Shown here: piece after piece, positions 45,567 through 54,115 of the stretch
Layout of the letters: each line of letters opens with the position of its first letter
Position numbering within the stretch: the stretch's first letter is position 1
Source of the DNA: Clostridiales bacterium
GTDB taxonomy: Bacteria > Bacillota > Clostridia > Oscillospirales > Acutalibacteraceae
Assembly (NCBI GenBank): GCA_018364155.1
Contig: JAGZMM010000003.1
Coordinates: forward strand, 186,001 to 250,000
Direction of reading: 5' to 3'
DNA: 64,000 nucleotides
Position numbers and translations under genes: made by a program
Notes under the pieces: model-generated
Told to the model about the DNA's origin: nothing
What the model saw: only the letters and a program-made list of their open reading frames with translations
Databases searched by the model: none

Positions 45567-46742
45567 ATGGCGACGCAGTTGGAACTCAAGTACGGCTGCA
45601 ATCCCAATCAGAAGCCCGCGCGGATTTTCGTCAAGCACGGGGAACTGCCGGTGACGGTGTTGAACGGCCGGCCCGGTTACATCAACTTTCTCGACGCGCT
45701 CAACTCCTGGCAGCTGGTGCGGGAACTCAAAGAGGCTACCGGTATCGCGGCCGCCGCGTCCTTTAAGCATGTCAGCCCTGCTGGTGCGGCGCTGGCCCTG
45801 CCTATGAGCGATACGCTCAAGAAGATTTACTTTGTGGACGATCTCCCCCTCTCCCCTCTTGCCTGCGCCTACGCGAGAGCCAGGGGGGCTGACCGGATGT
45901 CCTCTTATGGGGACTTTATCGCCCTCTCTGACCCCTGTGACAAGGAGACGGCGGCTCTAATTGCCCGGGAAGTATCCGACGGGATCATTGCCCCCGGCTA
46001 TTCCGACGAAGCGCTTGCCATTCTCAAAGGAAAACGAAAGGGAAATTATACCATCCTGCAAATGGAGGAAAGCTATCGGCCCGCTCCCATCGAGCACAAG
46101 GATGTATACGGCATTACCTTCGAGCAGGGGCGCAATGAGCTGCGCATGGAGGAAGGCCTGCTTACAAACATTGTGACCGACTGCAAGGAGCTGCCCGCCG
46201 AAGCAAAGCGGGACCTGCTTGTGGCCCTGATCGCTTTGAAATACACCCAGTCCAACTCCGTGTGCTATGCGAAGGATGGGCAGGCCATCGGCATTGGGGC
46301 GGGGCAGCAGTCGCGCATCCACTGCACACGCCTGGCGGGCAATAAGGCGGACATTTGGTATCTGCGGCAGCATCCCAAGGTGCTGGCCCTTCCCTTCAAG
46401 GCGGACATCCGCCGTCCCGACCGGGACAACACCATTGATGTTTACCTGTCCGACGACTTTATGGACGTGCTGGCAGACGGAAAATGGGAAGAATTCTTCA
46501 CTCAAAAGCCCGTACCCTTTACCAGGGAAGAAAAGAAGGCCTGGCTTGAAACCCTGTCGGGTGTTTCGTTGGGGTCGGACGCCTTCTTCCCCTTCGGTGA
46601 CAACATCGAGCGGGCAAAGCGCTCGGGTGTGCAATACATTGCCCAGCCGGGTGGCTCCATTCGAGACGACCATGTGATCGACACCTGCAACCGCTATGGC
46701 ATGACCATGGCCTTTACCGGCGTGCGGCTGTTCCATCACTAA
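45567..46742 (+). CDS. Stand-alone AICAR formyltransferase (PurH transformylase domain only)
   Basis: 391 residues from the ATG at 45567, seven bases after AAAGGATGG. Begins LELKYGCNPNQKPAR, the start of the transformylase half of PurH, with SFKHVSPAGAA (catalytic Lys-His), YTQSNSVCYAKDGQAIGIGA, GQQSRIHCTRLAG and the ending GGSIRDDHVIDTCNRYGMTM. It transfers formyl from 10-formyl-tetrahydrofolate to AICAR. The IMP cyclohydrolase half is missing, so a separate enzyme must close the ring. Single gene outside any pur cluster, probably a family typical of Clostridia. Confidence 0.9.
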   Translation: MATQLELKYGCNPNQKPARIFVKHGELPVTVLNGRPGYINFLDALNSWQLVRELKEATGIAAAASFKHVSPAGAALALPMSDTLKKIYFVDDLPLSPLACAYARARGADRMSSYGDFIALSDPCDKETAALIAREVSDGIIAPGYSDEALAILKGKRKGNYTILQMEESYRPAPIEHKDVYGITFEQGRNELRMEEGLLTNIVTDCKELPAEAKRDLLVALIALKYTQSNSVCYAKDGQAIGIGAGQQSRIHCTRLAGNKADIWYLRQHPKVLALPFKADIRRPDRDNTIDVYLSDDFMDVLADGKWEEFFTQKPVPFTREEKKAWLETLSGVSLGSDAFFPFGDNIERAKRSGVQYIAQPGGSIRDDHVIDTCNRYGMTMAFTGVRLFHH

Positions 46743-46782
46743 GCGAAAGAATCCGCATGCAGACAGCATCTGTGTAACCGAC

Positions 46783-46819
46783 AAGAAAGCCCCGGGCGAA
46801 CTGCCCGGGGCTTTCTTTG
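46783..46819. terminator. Terminator of the AICAR formyltransferase gene
   Basis: AAGAAAGCCCCGGGC (46783-46797) with its full complement (46803-46817). Confidence 0.88.
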
Positions 46820-47045
46820 CTTTCCATATAAAAATTCTCGAAAATAGGTTGCCATTGATGCACAAAACCAGGAACCTGCGCACCGTCTCCTGTAAGAGAA
46901 TCCACATTGGTTCTTGCGACCGGGCAAGCGCCCTTTTGGCCTTGTTTTACGCATGGCCAGACAAAGCCTTGTGCCAGAATGTCTACAAGCGGCTGGACAC
47001 AAGCCGCCCCCCTTCTCACGCAAGCAGACGCCGACGGGACGCATG

Positions 47046-47993
47046 TTACAAAAGGCCCAGGTCTCTAAGGTTCTGCTGGTGCTCCTCAAAGGTAGTCGCG
47101 TACACGTACTGGGGCGGCGAATCGGTGCTGGTGGCGAAGTAGAGGTACCCGGTATCCGCCGGGTAAAGGGCGGCGTTGATTGCGCGGCGGCCGGGATTGC
47201 AGATAGGGCCGGCCGGCAGCGCGTCACATTTATAAGTATTGTAGGCTTGCGCATAATCCGGCGTCAAATACCGGTTGACGTATTCCCGGGTGGCGTCTGC
47301 CTGCAAGGGCATGCCGGCGGCAAGGCGGTTATGAAAAACCGAGGAGACTTTGGCCACTTCGTTCGCATTGCCCGCCTCTTTCTCAATGATGGACGCCAAG
47401 GTAACCAGCTCGTCCACGGTCATGCCAAGCTGAGCAGCACGGGCCCGGTCGGCAGCCGTAATGTTGGCCTCGGCGGCGCGCAAAAACTTACCGACCACGT
47501 CTTGGGGCTTCATGTTTACATAGAAGGTATAGGTGCTTGGGTAAAGATACCCTTCCAGCAGATAGCACCGGTTGGGACTGTTCCCTATTCCCGCGACCAG
47601 GGGATAATAGCTGAAATCATAGGTATTAACAATGTCCAAAAGCGCCTGCTTGGTACACACGCCATTGGCCTCCAGCCGTTCCCCAATCTGCGCAAGAGTA
47701 AAGCCTTCGGGAATAGTCACATCCACCGTTTCACGGCCCTGGGGCTCTTCGCTGGAAGAGGGGGTCTGGGGTGTGGTGGACGAGGCCTCAGGTGCAGTGG
47801 AGGAATCCGTTTTCGATTCCGGCTCCTGCGACGAAGGCAGATCACTCTGCTCCGTTAGCGACTGGGGAGCGCTTTCCAGCTCGGAGGGCAGCGGCAACGA
47901 GGACGACGGACTGCTCACCACTCCGCCATCGGTACAGGCGGAAAGGGACAAACCCAGCAAAACCGCCAATATGGTTATTCCGATTCGTTTCAT
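47046..47993 (-). CDS. mltG: MltG-like endolytic transglycosylase, lipoprotein form
   Basis: 315 residues; AAGGAG before the ATG. The signal peptide KRIGITILAVLLGLSLSAC has its lipobox Cys near residue 20. A Ser/Pro/Glu-rich linker (to about residue 85) leads to a LysM-like region (DVTIPEGFTLAQIGERLEAN) and the YceG domain with LEGYLYPSTYTFY and the catalytic Glu in TLASIIEKEAGNANE. MltG cleaves nascent glycan strands outside the membrane. Classical MltG is anchored by a membrane helix; here a lipid anchor and disordered linker replace it. The stretch 46820-47045 shows no gene. Confidence 0.87.
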   Translation of the reverse strand: MKRIGITILAVLLGLSLSACTDGGVVSSPSSSLPLPSELESAPQSLTEQSDLPSSQEPESKTDSSTAPEASSTTPQTPSSSEEPQGRETVDVTIPEGFTLAQIGERLEANGVCTKQALLDIVNTYDFSYYPLVAGIGNSPNRCYLLEGYLYPSTYTFYVNMKPQDVVGKFLRAAEANITAADRARAAQLGMTVDELVTLASIIEKEAGNANEVAKVSSVFHNRLAAGMPLQADATREYVNRYLTPDYAQAYNTYKCDALPAGPICNPGRRAINAALYPADTGYLYFATSTDSPPQYVYATTFEEHQQNLRDLGLL

Positions 47994-48091
47994 ATAGGCT
48001 CCTTCCTTTTGTTTGCCCGCGCAGACCTTGTTGGCAGAGGGCCGGCGCGCGGATGGCTTTTGCCCGTTTTTTCTTTCTGTTTAATACTCTG

Positions 48092-48119
48092 ATTATAATC
48101 TTTTCTCGATTTTTGTCAA
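48092..48119 (-). promoter_or_regulatory. Promoter of mltG
   Basis: Minus strand TTGACA (48119-48114), 16 bases, TATAAT (48097-48092), with a GC-rich leader of about 90 bases. Confidence 0.8.
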
Positions 48120-48300
48120 ATTCGGAAAATGCGGCCGGCTTTTTATAGCCTAAAACGATTGAAACTCCCGCTCCTCCTTTACCAGTCGGATCTTTTCTTG
48201 CTCAAAGTCCTCTTTCCTCTGAAAAATGGCTCGGCGGAAGGTGGTGAGATCTGCTTGCTTTCTGGTTGTACGGCGGTATGCTGACCCGCCTCTTTTCTAC

Positions 48301-48339
48301 AAAAAGAAATCCCCTTGCGGCGAAGCATACCGCAAGGGG
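48301..48339 (-). terminator. Terminator of the hydrogenase gene
   Basis: CCCCTTGCGG (48311-48320) and CCGCAAGGGG (48330-48339); the minus transcript continues ATTTCTTTTT. Between this and the mltG promoter (48120-48300) no gene is seen. Confidence 0.85.
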
Positions 48340-48365
48340 AAACCCAATCATAAAGCATCCGATCT

Positions 48366-49811
48366 CTATTTGTCCGACAGCTGTAGCACGCCAATGGCGT
48401 CCTTAATGGTCTTTTCCATGGCCTCCCGGCTGTACTTATCCACCTCGGACTTATCCTTGGGTCCATGAGTCAGGCAGGCGGCGCCGCCAATGCAGCCGGA
48501 CTCGCAGGCCATTCCCTCGATGAAGTTGCCGCCCAGCACGTTCTTAGAGGCCTTGAGCAGGGCGATACGGCATTCGTCGATGCCCGAACAGGTCACCGGC
48601 TTATAGTCGAAATCCTCTTCAGTAATGCCGTTCTCTTTCAGGCCCTGCCGCACTGCATCGGTCAAGCCTCCGCTGCGGGCAAAGATACGGCCGTAATAGG
48701 AGGCATTGTCCAGCACGTCGTTGGGCAGATCCTGAATTTCGATGTTGCGCGAGTCAAAGAGGGCCAGAAGCTCCTCAAAGGTAATGACCACGTCGATGAT
48801 GTCCTTGACCCGGTCAAGCTTGCGCTCCGCCTTTTTGGCGATGCACGGGCCGATAAAGATGATCTTGGCACTGGGATCCATCTTCTTAAGGTATTCGGCA
48901 ATGGTGGCCATGGGCGAGAGGTTGTGAGAAATATGCTGCACCATGTCGGGGAAGTTGATCTTGATGTAGCTGACAAAGGCGGGGCAGCAGGAACTAGTCA
49001 GAAAGCCCTTCTCATAAAGCTCTTGGGCCTCCTTATTGGCCACCATATCCGCGCCCAGGGCCGCCTCAACCACGTTATAGAACCCCAGCGCCTTGAGGCC
49101 GGAAACCACCTGGCCGATCTTTGCGTTGCCGAACTGGCCGGAAATGGAAGGGGCCACGATGGCATACACCTTGTAATTTTTATTGTTGGCGGAATTCTTT
49201 AAAATAGAGATGGCGTCGAGTATGTAGGATTTGTCCATCAAAGCGCCGAAGGGGCACTGGTAGACGCAAGCGCCGCAGGCAACGCACTTGTCGTTGTCAA
49301 TACGGGCCTTTTTATCCTCGTCCATGGCGATGGCGTTCGCCTTGCACGCTTTTTCACAGGGCCGCAGGTTTTTCGAAATGGCGTTATAGGGACAGACGTT
49401 CAAACATTTGCCGCAGGAAACGCATTTTTTCGGATCGATGTGCGCCTTGTGGTCAATGAGGGAAATCGCGCCCCTGGGGCAGACATTCATACACCGGTGG
49501 GCGATGCAGCCGCGGCAGGCTTCCCCGACGCTCATCTGGGTAACCGGACACTCGTCGCAGGCAATGTCCAGCACTTCCACCACGTTGTCATTCTCCTTGT
49601 CGCCACCCATGGCAAGCTTCACCCGCTCGGTGATGATGGCCCGCTCCTTGTAAATGCAGCAGCGCAGGGTGGCCTGAGGGCCCGGCATGATCTTCTCAGG
49701 GATTTTGATCAGGTCGGTTTCCAGCTTGTCCTCGAAGGCCAGCCTCGCCACCTCGCGCAGCACCTTATATTTCAGCTCCTGCACATTTGTGTCAAACATG
49801 CTCATTCTCAT
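48366..49811 (-). CDS. [FeFe] hydrogenase, monomeric group B-like
   Basis: 481 residues from the ATG at 49811, nine bases after GGGAG. The N-terminus carries several Cys motifs: DIACDECPVTQ, CRGCIAHRCMNVCPRGAISL, CVSCGKCLNVCPYNAI, CEKACKANAI and CVACGACVYQCPFGAL, enough for about four clusters. The H-cluster motifs are L1 TSSCCPAFVSY, L2 IGPCIAKKAE and L3 MACESGCIGGAACL, the variants of group B enzymes (classical L1 ends PAW). It makes or takes up H2 with ferredoxin, or could be sensory. Single gene; the Hyd maturases are not in the window. Confidence 0.88.
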   Translation of the reverse strand: MRMSMFDTNVQELKYKVLREVARLAFEDKLETDLIKIPEKIMPGPQATLRCCIYKERAIITERVKLAMGGDKENDNVVEVLDIACDECPVTQMSVGEACRGCIAHRCMNVCPRGAISLIDHKAHIDPKKCVSCGKCLNVCPYNAISKNLRPCEKACKANAIAMDEDKKARIDNDKCVACGACVYQCPFGALMDKSYILDAISILKNSANNKNYKVYAIVAPSISGQFGNAKIGQVVSGLKALGFYNVVEAALGADMVANKEAQELYEKGFLTSSCCPAFVSYIKINFPDMVQHISHNLSPMATIAEYLKKMDPSAKIIFIGPCIAKKAERKLDRVKDIIDVVITFEELLALFDSRNIEIQDLPNDVLDNASYYGRIFARSGGLTDAVRQGLKENGITEEDFDYKPVTCSGIDECRIALLKASKNVLGGNFIEGMACESGCIGGAACLTHGPKDKSEVDKYSREAMEKTIKDAIGVLQLSDK

Positions 49812-49924
49812 GCTATCGATCTCCCGTTCGCAAAATTCGAAACGCAACCGCGTTGCTTCCTTTGACGGAAGCTTCCTGCCCATTTTTTCGAATGCAGGAT
49901 TTCCGCCACTCTTACTATTACAGA

Positions 49925-50000
49925 ATTCTACACTAAAACGGAAAAAATCACAATAGCAATTATTGTTTTCACCAGCGCTCGGTTTTGTGAAACTTTCACA
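49925..50000 (-). promoter_or_regulatory. Hydrogenase promoter with upstream dyad
   Basis: Minus strand TTGTGA (49953-49948), 17 bases, TAGAAT (49930-49925). Upstream is a dyad TGTGAAACTTTCACA (49986-50000), which resembles a Rex (NADH/NAD+ sensor) site but is one base shorter at the centre than the consensus TTGTGAA-N4-TTCACAA. Confidence 0.5.
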
Positions 50001-50068
50001 GAGAATCGGAAATCAGCCCATAATTCAGACCGCTTTTATGCGCTCCCTCCTTCAAAGGCGCCGTATTC

Positions 50069-50461
50069 TTACCGCAGCGCCCGGACATTCTTCTGCAAAA
50101 AGGTGCTCAAATGCATCACTGGGATGCAAAGGAAAAACCACAGAACGGTAAAAAGAGGGCAAATCTGGCCTTTGATATTAAGCGGCAGATCCGAATAATC
50201 CCAGACATTCCATTTGAGCTTGCGGTTGACGATGCAGCCGACGAACAGCTCCATACCGGTAATGACCGCTGAACCCAGGACGCATTTCTTGGGCAGGCTG
50301 GCCTTTTTGCATTTTTGGTTGATCGAATTCAGTAAGCACATGCACACCCCGCCGGTGACGCCCATGGTCCAGTGGGTAAAGCCTCGCCAGAGCACCTCGA
50401 TGAGGCTGTAGCCGCCGCAGCCGATGGAAAAAAGCAGGGCGGTTTTCTTTAGTTTTTTCAA
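50069..50461 (-). CDS. Putative ABC-transporter type IV (CmpB-like) membrane protein
   Basis: 130 residues from a TTG at 50461, seven bases after GGGAGG. Four hydrophobic segments. Conserved stretches: GGYSLIEVLWRGFTHWTMG, GMELFVGCIVNRKLKWNVWD, and YSDLPLNIKGQICPLFTVLW. These are the marks of PF06541-type membrane proteins, called putative transporter components without firm evidence. Single gene. Confidence 0.75.
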   Translation of the reverse strand: MKKLKKTALLFSIGCGGYSLIEVLWRGFTHWTMGVTGGVCMCLLNSINQKCKKASLPKKCVLGSAVITGMELFVGCIVNRKLKWNVWDYSDLPLNIKGQICPLFTVLWFFLCIPVMHLSTFLQKNVRALR

Positions 50462-50567
50462 CGTCATCCCTCCCACATTATGGTTTGCACCGTTTGGGGA
50501 AAGGATGCATGGAAGCTTCTTACATGCAAAACATAAAAGATAGGCAGTAAACCGCTTCCTTTATGGG

Positions 50568-50619
50568 AATCTTAAGATTTTCTTAACCGTTTGCTTTTGC
50601 CGGCGCCTTCTCCTATAAT
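50568..50619 (+). promoter_or_regulatory. Promoter of the VanRS-like system with likely self-binding repeats
   Basis: TTGCTT (50591-50596), 17 bases, TATAAT (50614-50619). Just upstream CTTAA occurs twice at an 11-base step (50571 and 50582), the direct-repeat spacing used by OmpR-class regulators. Confidence 0.6.
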
Positions 50620-50653
50620 GAATTTGCAGCAACCGAATAAGGAGATGTGGAAA

Positions 50654-51352
50654 ATGGGAACGTCGATTGTGGTCGTGGACGACGAAAAGGAAATTGCCGA
50701 TTTGATCGAGGTATATCTGAAAAATGAGAACTATGAGGTGCACACCTTTTATGAGCCGCTGAAGGCCCTGTCTTTTATCGAGAGCGGGCAAGCGGTGGAT
50801 CTGGCAGTTCTAGACGTGATGATGCCACAAATGAGCGGCTTTGACCTATGCCGCAAAATCCGGGAAACCTATACCTTCCCAGTGATCATGCTTACCGCTA
50901 AGGTGGAGGACATGGATAAAATCACCGGCCTTACCATCGGGGCGGACGACTATATCACAAAGCCGTTTAACCCGCTGGAAATGGTGGCCCGGGTAAAGGC
51001 CCAGCTGCGCCGGTATACCCGCTACAATGACGGAGGACCAAAGCCGGGGGAAAATGTCATCGATTTCGCGGGCTTAGTCATCAACAAGGACACCCATAGC
51101 TGCACCCTCTACGACCGGGAATTGAATTTGACGCCCATTGAGTTCAGCCTTTTGTGGCTTTTGTGCGAAAACCGGGGACGGGTTCTTTCCTCGGAGGAGC
51201 TATTCGAGCGGGTGTGGGGAGAGCGGTATCTCGACTCCAATAACACCATTATGGTCCACATCCGCCGGCTTCGGGAAAAAATGGGCGAGCCGCCGCGCAA
51301 CCCGAAGTTTATCAAAACGGTATGGGGGGTTGGATACAAAATTGAACAATAA
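50654..51352 (+). CDS. VanR-like response regulator
   Basis: 232 residues; AAGGAG nine bases before the ATG. Receiver with IVVVDDEKE, phospho-acceptor Asp in LAVLDVMMPQMSGFDLC, and Lys in YITKPFNPLEMVARV. Winged helix from about residue 135 (LTPIEFSLLWLLCENRGRVL, NTIMVHIRRLREKMG, KTVWGVGYKIEQ). OmpR/PhoB class, closest by pattern to VanR-type regulators of cell-wall genes; no vanHAX genes are present. The kinase start overlaps its stop. Confidence 0.88.
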   Translation: MGTSIVVVDDEKEIADLIEVYLKNENYEVHTFYEPLKALSFIESGQAVDLAVLDVMMPQMSGFDLCRKIRETYTFPVIMLTAKVEDMDKITGLTIGADDYITKPFNPLEMVARVKAQLRRYTRYNDGGPKPGENVIDFAGLVINKDTHSCTLYDRELNLTPIEFSLLWLLCENRGRVLSSEELFERVWGERYLDSNNTIMVHIRRLREKMGEPPRNPKFIKTVWGVGYKIEQ

Positions 51353-52490
51353 CTTTCTTCGCCGGTACCGTAAAAAGCTATTCGGAAAAATCCTGCTGAC
51401 CATCGGGCTGTGCCTGATGGGGCTATTGCTGTGCCTGTTTTTGGCTGACGGCATTTTCAACGACCTGCTTGCAAACCTGGTGTACCGGTTCAGCCCGGAC
51501 CTTTACCGCTTTTTCGTCTCCTATAAGATAGAGCTGATATTTGTGGCCTTCGCGGGGATCACCGTCGTGGTGGTTTACTTTACCATATCCAAGTCCACCG
51601 AATACATGGATGTGTTCGTCCAGTCCATCAATAAGGTTTTCCGCAAGGACGAGAGTCTGGTGATGCTGCCTAGGGATTTCAAGGAGATTGAGAACACGCT
51701 CAATTCCATCAAGTTCGACGCCCTAAAGAACGAGCAGCTGGCCAAGGAGGCCGAGCAGCGCAAAAACGACCTGGTGGTTTACCTAGCGCACGATCTGAAA
51801 ACGCCGCTGACCTCGGTGATCGGGTACCTCTCCCTTCTCAACGAGGAAGGGGATATCTCTGCGCAGCTGCAAAAACGGTATTTATCCATTGCGCTGGAAA
51901 AGTCGGAACGGTTGGAGGATTTGATCAACGAGTTTTTTGAAATCACCCGGTTTAACCTGCAGAACATCACGCTGCAGGTCACCCGCTTTAACCTTTCCAT
52001 GCTGCTCGAGCAGCTGGCGGATGAATTTTATCCGCTGCTTTCTCAAAAAAAGCTCACCTGCCGCGTACACGTTCCTGCTGACCTGATGGTCTACGGGGAT
52101 TCCGACAAGCTCGCCCGGGTGTTCGACAACGTGCTGCGAAATGCCATCAATTATAGCTATGAAAATACCCCTATCGACATCCAAGCTGCGGTTAACGGCC
52201 AGGGGGTACGCATCGTGTTTCGCAACCAAGGCCCCCAGATTCCAGAGCACAAGCTGGGGAGTATTTTCGAGAAATTTTACCGGCTGGATTCCTCCCGCTC
52301 CACCAAAACCGGCGGAGCCGGGCTGGGTCTTGCCATCGCCAAGGAAATCATCGAGCTGCACAGAGGCACCATCGCCGCCAAAAGCAGCGCCCAGGCCACG
52401 GAATTCTATCTTTATCTTCCTTTCGGCGGTCCGTCTTTTTCCGCGTCGCAGAACGGTCCGGCTCTTCCATTGCCCCCTAAATCCGTATAA
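51342..52490 (+). CDS. VanS-like sensor histidine kinase
   Basis: 382 residues from a TTG at 51342, overlapping the regulator by 11 bases. Membrane helices near residues 12-38 and 57-83. H-box YLAHDLKTPLTSVIGYLSLL; N-box DNVLRNAINYSYENTP; F-box SIFEKFYRLDSSRS; G-box GGAGLGLAIAKEI. A short outer loop of about 20 residues is the probable sensing part. Next downstream is a polysaccharide deacetylase, suggesting that the pair controls envelope genes. Confidence 0.88.
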   Translation: MNNNFLRRYRKKLFGKILLTIGLCLMGLLLCLFLADGIFNDLLANLVYRFSPDLYRFFVSYKIELIFVAFAGITVVVVYFTISKSTEYMDVFVQSINKVFRKDESLVMLPRDFKEIENTLNSIKFDALKNEQLAKEAEQRKNDLVVYLAHDLKTPLTSVIGYLSLLNEEGDISAQLQKRYLSIALEKSERLEDLINEFFEITRFNLQNITLQVTRFNLSMLLEQLADEFYPLLSQKKLTCRVHVPADLMVYGDSDKLARVFDNVLRNAINYSYENTPIDIQAAVNGQGVRIVFRNQGPQIPEHKLGSIFEKFYRLDSSRSTKTGGAGLGLAIAKEIIELHRGTIAAKSSAQATEFYLYLPFGGPSFSASQNGPALPLPPKSV

Positions 52491-52562
52491 TCTATATAAA
52501 ATTATACAGTTCGTTTTCATTCGACTCCTTCTTTGCTCTTCCGATTTTCGCAACTGTATCCG

Positions 52563-52626
52563 CGTTGTAACAAATGGTTACAACGGGCAGGCTTCCCTTG
52601 CATTTCGTATAAAAATGTATGATAAT
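52563..52626 (+). promoter_or_regulatory. Operator and promoter of the deacetylase gene
   Basis: Perfect inverted repeat CGTTGTAAC-AAATG-GTTACAACG (52563-52585). Then TTGCAT (52598-52603), 17 bases, GATAAT (52621-52626). The repeat sits just upstream of the -35, where an activator would bind; the regulator is not known. Confidence 0.65.
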
Positions 52627-52725
52627 AAAAGATAAGAATACACAAGGGATTCTTTTGTACAAAAATAGAGATTCCGGAAGCTTTCCGAAAAACAAAAAGG
52701 GACCAATGCAAAAGGGGTAGTGGAT

Positions 52726-54045
52726 ATGAACCGAAGGACCAGCCGGGGCGGCAACCGGCGCAGAAATCCAATTAAGAATATTATGCCCATTGTGATTATC
52801 GCGCTGGTGGTGCTGTCCGGTGCGGTGGTTTGTGTGGCGATTGCCAATGGGGTCAGCGTCCCCACGGGGGGAACGGTGGACAGCGCAGTTTTGTCCCAAA
52901 GCCCCAGCGAGCTGGCAAGTGAACTGCCGGCGTCCTCCTCTGAGCCGGAGCCTTCCTCTACAGCGCCGGTCTCCTCCGAGCCGGTGTACGACCGGAGCAA
53001 TTATGTGACATATAAGGGAGCGATTGAGCATATCTTTGTACATCCGCTGGTGGTATACCCGGAGCTGGCCTTTGACGGGGATGCCTCCGCCAAGGGGATG
53101 GACGATTACATGACCACCGTCACCGAGTTCAAACGGATGCTGGAAGAGCTTTATAAGAACGATTATATTCTTGTCAACATCGACCAGATGTACGGCGAAA
53201 TCCAGAACGACGACGGAACCACCTCTTATGGCCGCCTTCCCTTCAAGCTGCCAAAGGGCAAAAAGCCGCTGATTATTTCCACCGACGATATGAACTATTA
53301 CCAGTACATGCGGGATGACGGCTGTAACTGGAAGATGGTAGTGGGAGATGACGGGCACATTGCAGAGATGAGTGTGGACCCGAAAACGGGCAAAGAGGTC
53401 ATTACGCAAGGCAACGAGGTATTCTCCATCATCAATCAGTTTGTCGAAGAGCACCCGGATTTCTCCTTTGAGGGCGCCAAGGCCATTGTAGGCCTGACCG
53501 GGTATAACGGAATCCTTGGTTACCACACCCAGGCGGATTCTCCTGACGACCGGCAAAAGGAAATCGAAGCGGTTAAGCCGGTTATCGAATGCCTGAAAAA
53601 GGACGGCTTCCAGTTCGCTTCTCACAGCTATGGGCATCATCATATGTCCAAAATGAGCGCCGAATCCATCCGGGAGGACTGCCAAGCCTGGAAGGACGAG
53701 GTGGAGTCCCTGATTGGAGAAACCAGCGTTTACCTGTTCCCTTATGGCGAATATCCCGACCATGGCACGCCACAATACAATGTGCTGGTGGAATACGGAT
53801 TCAACTATTTCTCCGGCGTCGGCATCAACACCTATCAGAAAGTGTACGATGCGGGCTACGTATTTGACGACCGCAAAAACATCGACGGCTTGACCCTGCG
53901 CACCTGTCTCAAGGAGGGTCCCGACGCCGTCAAGGCCAACGGCCAGCCCACCGCCCGCACCCAAGTGTGGAAGATGATGGACGTCAACTATGTCTTTGAC
54001 AAGGCACGCGGCGACGAGCCGGGACAAGGTGTGGGCGTACAGTAA
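52726..54045 (+). CDS. Membrane-anchored polysaccharide deacetylase-like protein (CE4/NodB fold)
   Basis: 439 residues from the ATG at 52726, eight bases after AAAGGGG. Short Arg-rich inner tail, one membrane helix (IMPIVIIALVVLSGAVVCVA), and a Ser/Pro/Glu linker to about residue 90. The catalytic domain has IISTDDMNYYQYM (Asp-Asp metal/catalytic motif) and FQFASHSYGHHHMSK (HxxxxH-type metal ligands). The region between them is longer than in typical CE4 enzymes. Likely removes acyl groups from cell-wall or surface glycan outside the membrane. Confidence 0.83.
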   Translation: MNRRTSRGGNRRRNPIKNIMPIVIIALVVLSGAVVCVAIANGVSVPTGGTVDSAVLSQSPSELASELPASSSEPEPSSTAPVSSEPVYDRSNYVTYKGAIEHIFVHPLVVYPELAFDGDASAKGMDDYMTTVTEFKRMLEELYKNDYILVNIDQMYGEIQNDDGTTSYGRLPFKLPKGKKPLIISTDDMNYYQYMRDDGCNWKMVVGDDGHIAEMSVDPKTGKEVITQGNEVFSIINQFVEEHPDFSFEGAKAIVGLTGYNGILGYHTQADSPDDRQKEIEAVKPVIECLKKDGFQFASHSYGHHHMSKMSAESIREDCQAWKDEVESLIGETSVYLFPYGEYPDHGTPQYNVLVEYGFNYFSGVGINTYQKVYDAGYVFDDRKNIDGLTLRTCLKEGPDAVKANGQPTARTQVWKMMDVNYVFDKARGDEPGQGVGVQ

Positions 54046-54115
54046 AAACGACGTATTTCCTGCAAATTCCCCAATAACCGGTATAATATCTATTGTTTTT
54101 TACTAGGAGTAATTG

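Noticed and set aside
52492..54027. 511-codon open frame on the minus strand
   Set aside because: Antisense to the polysaccharide deacetylase; no ribosome site or family features.
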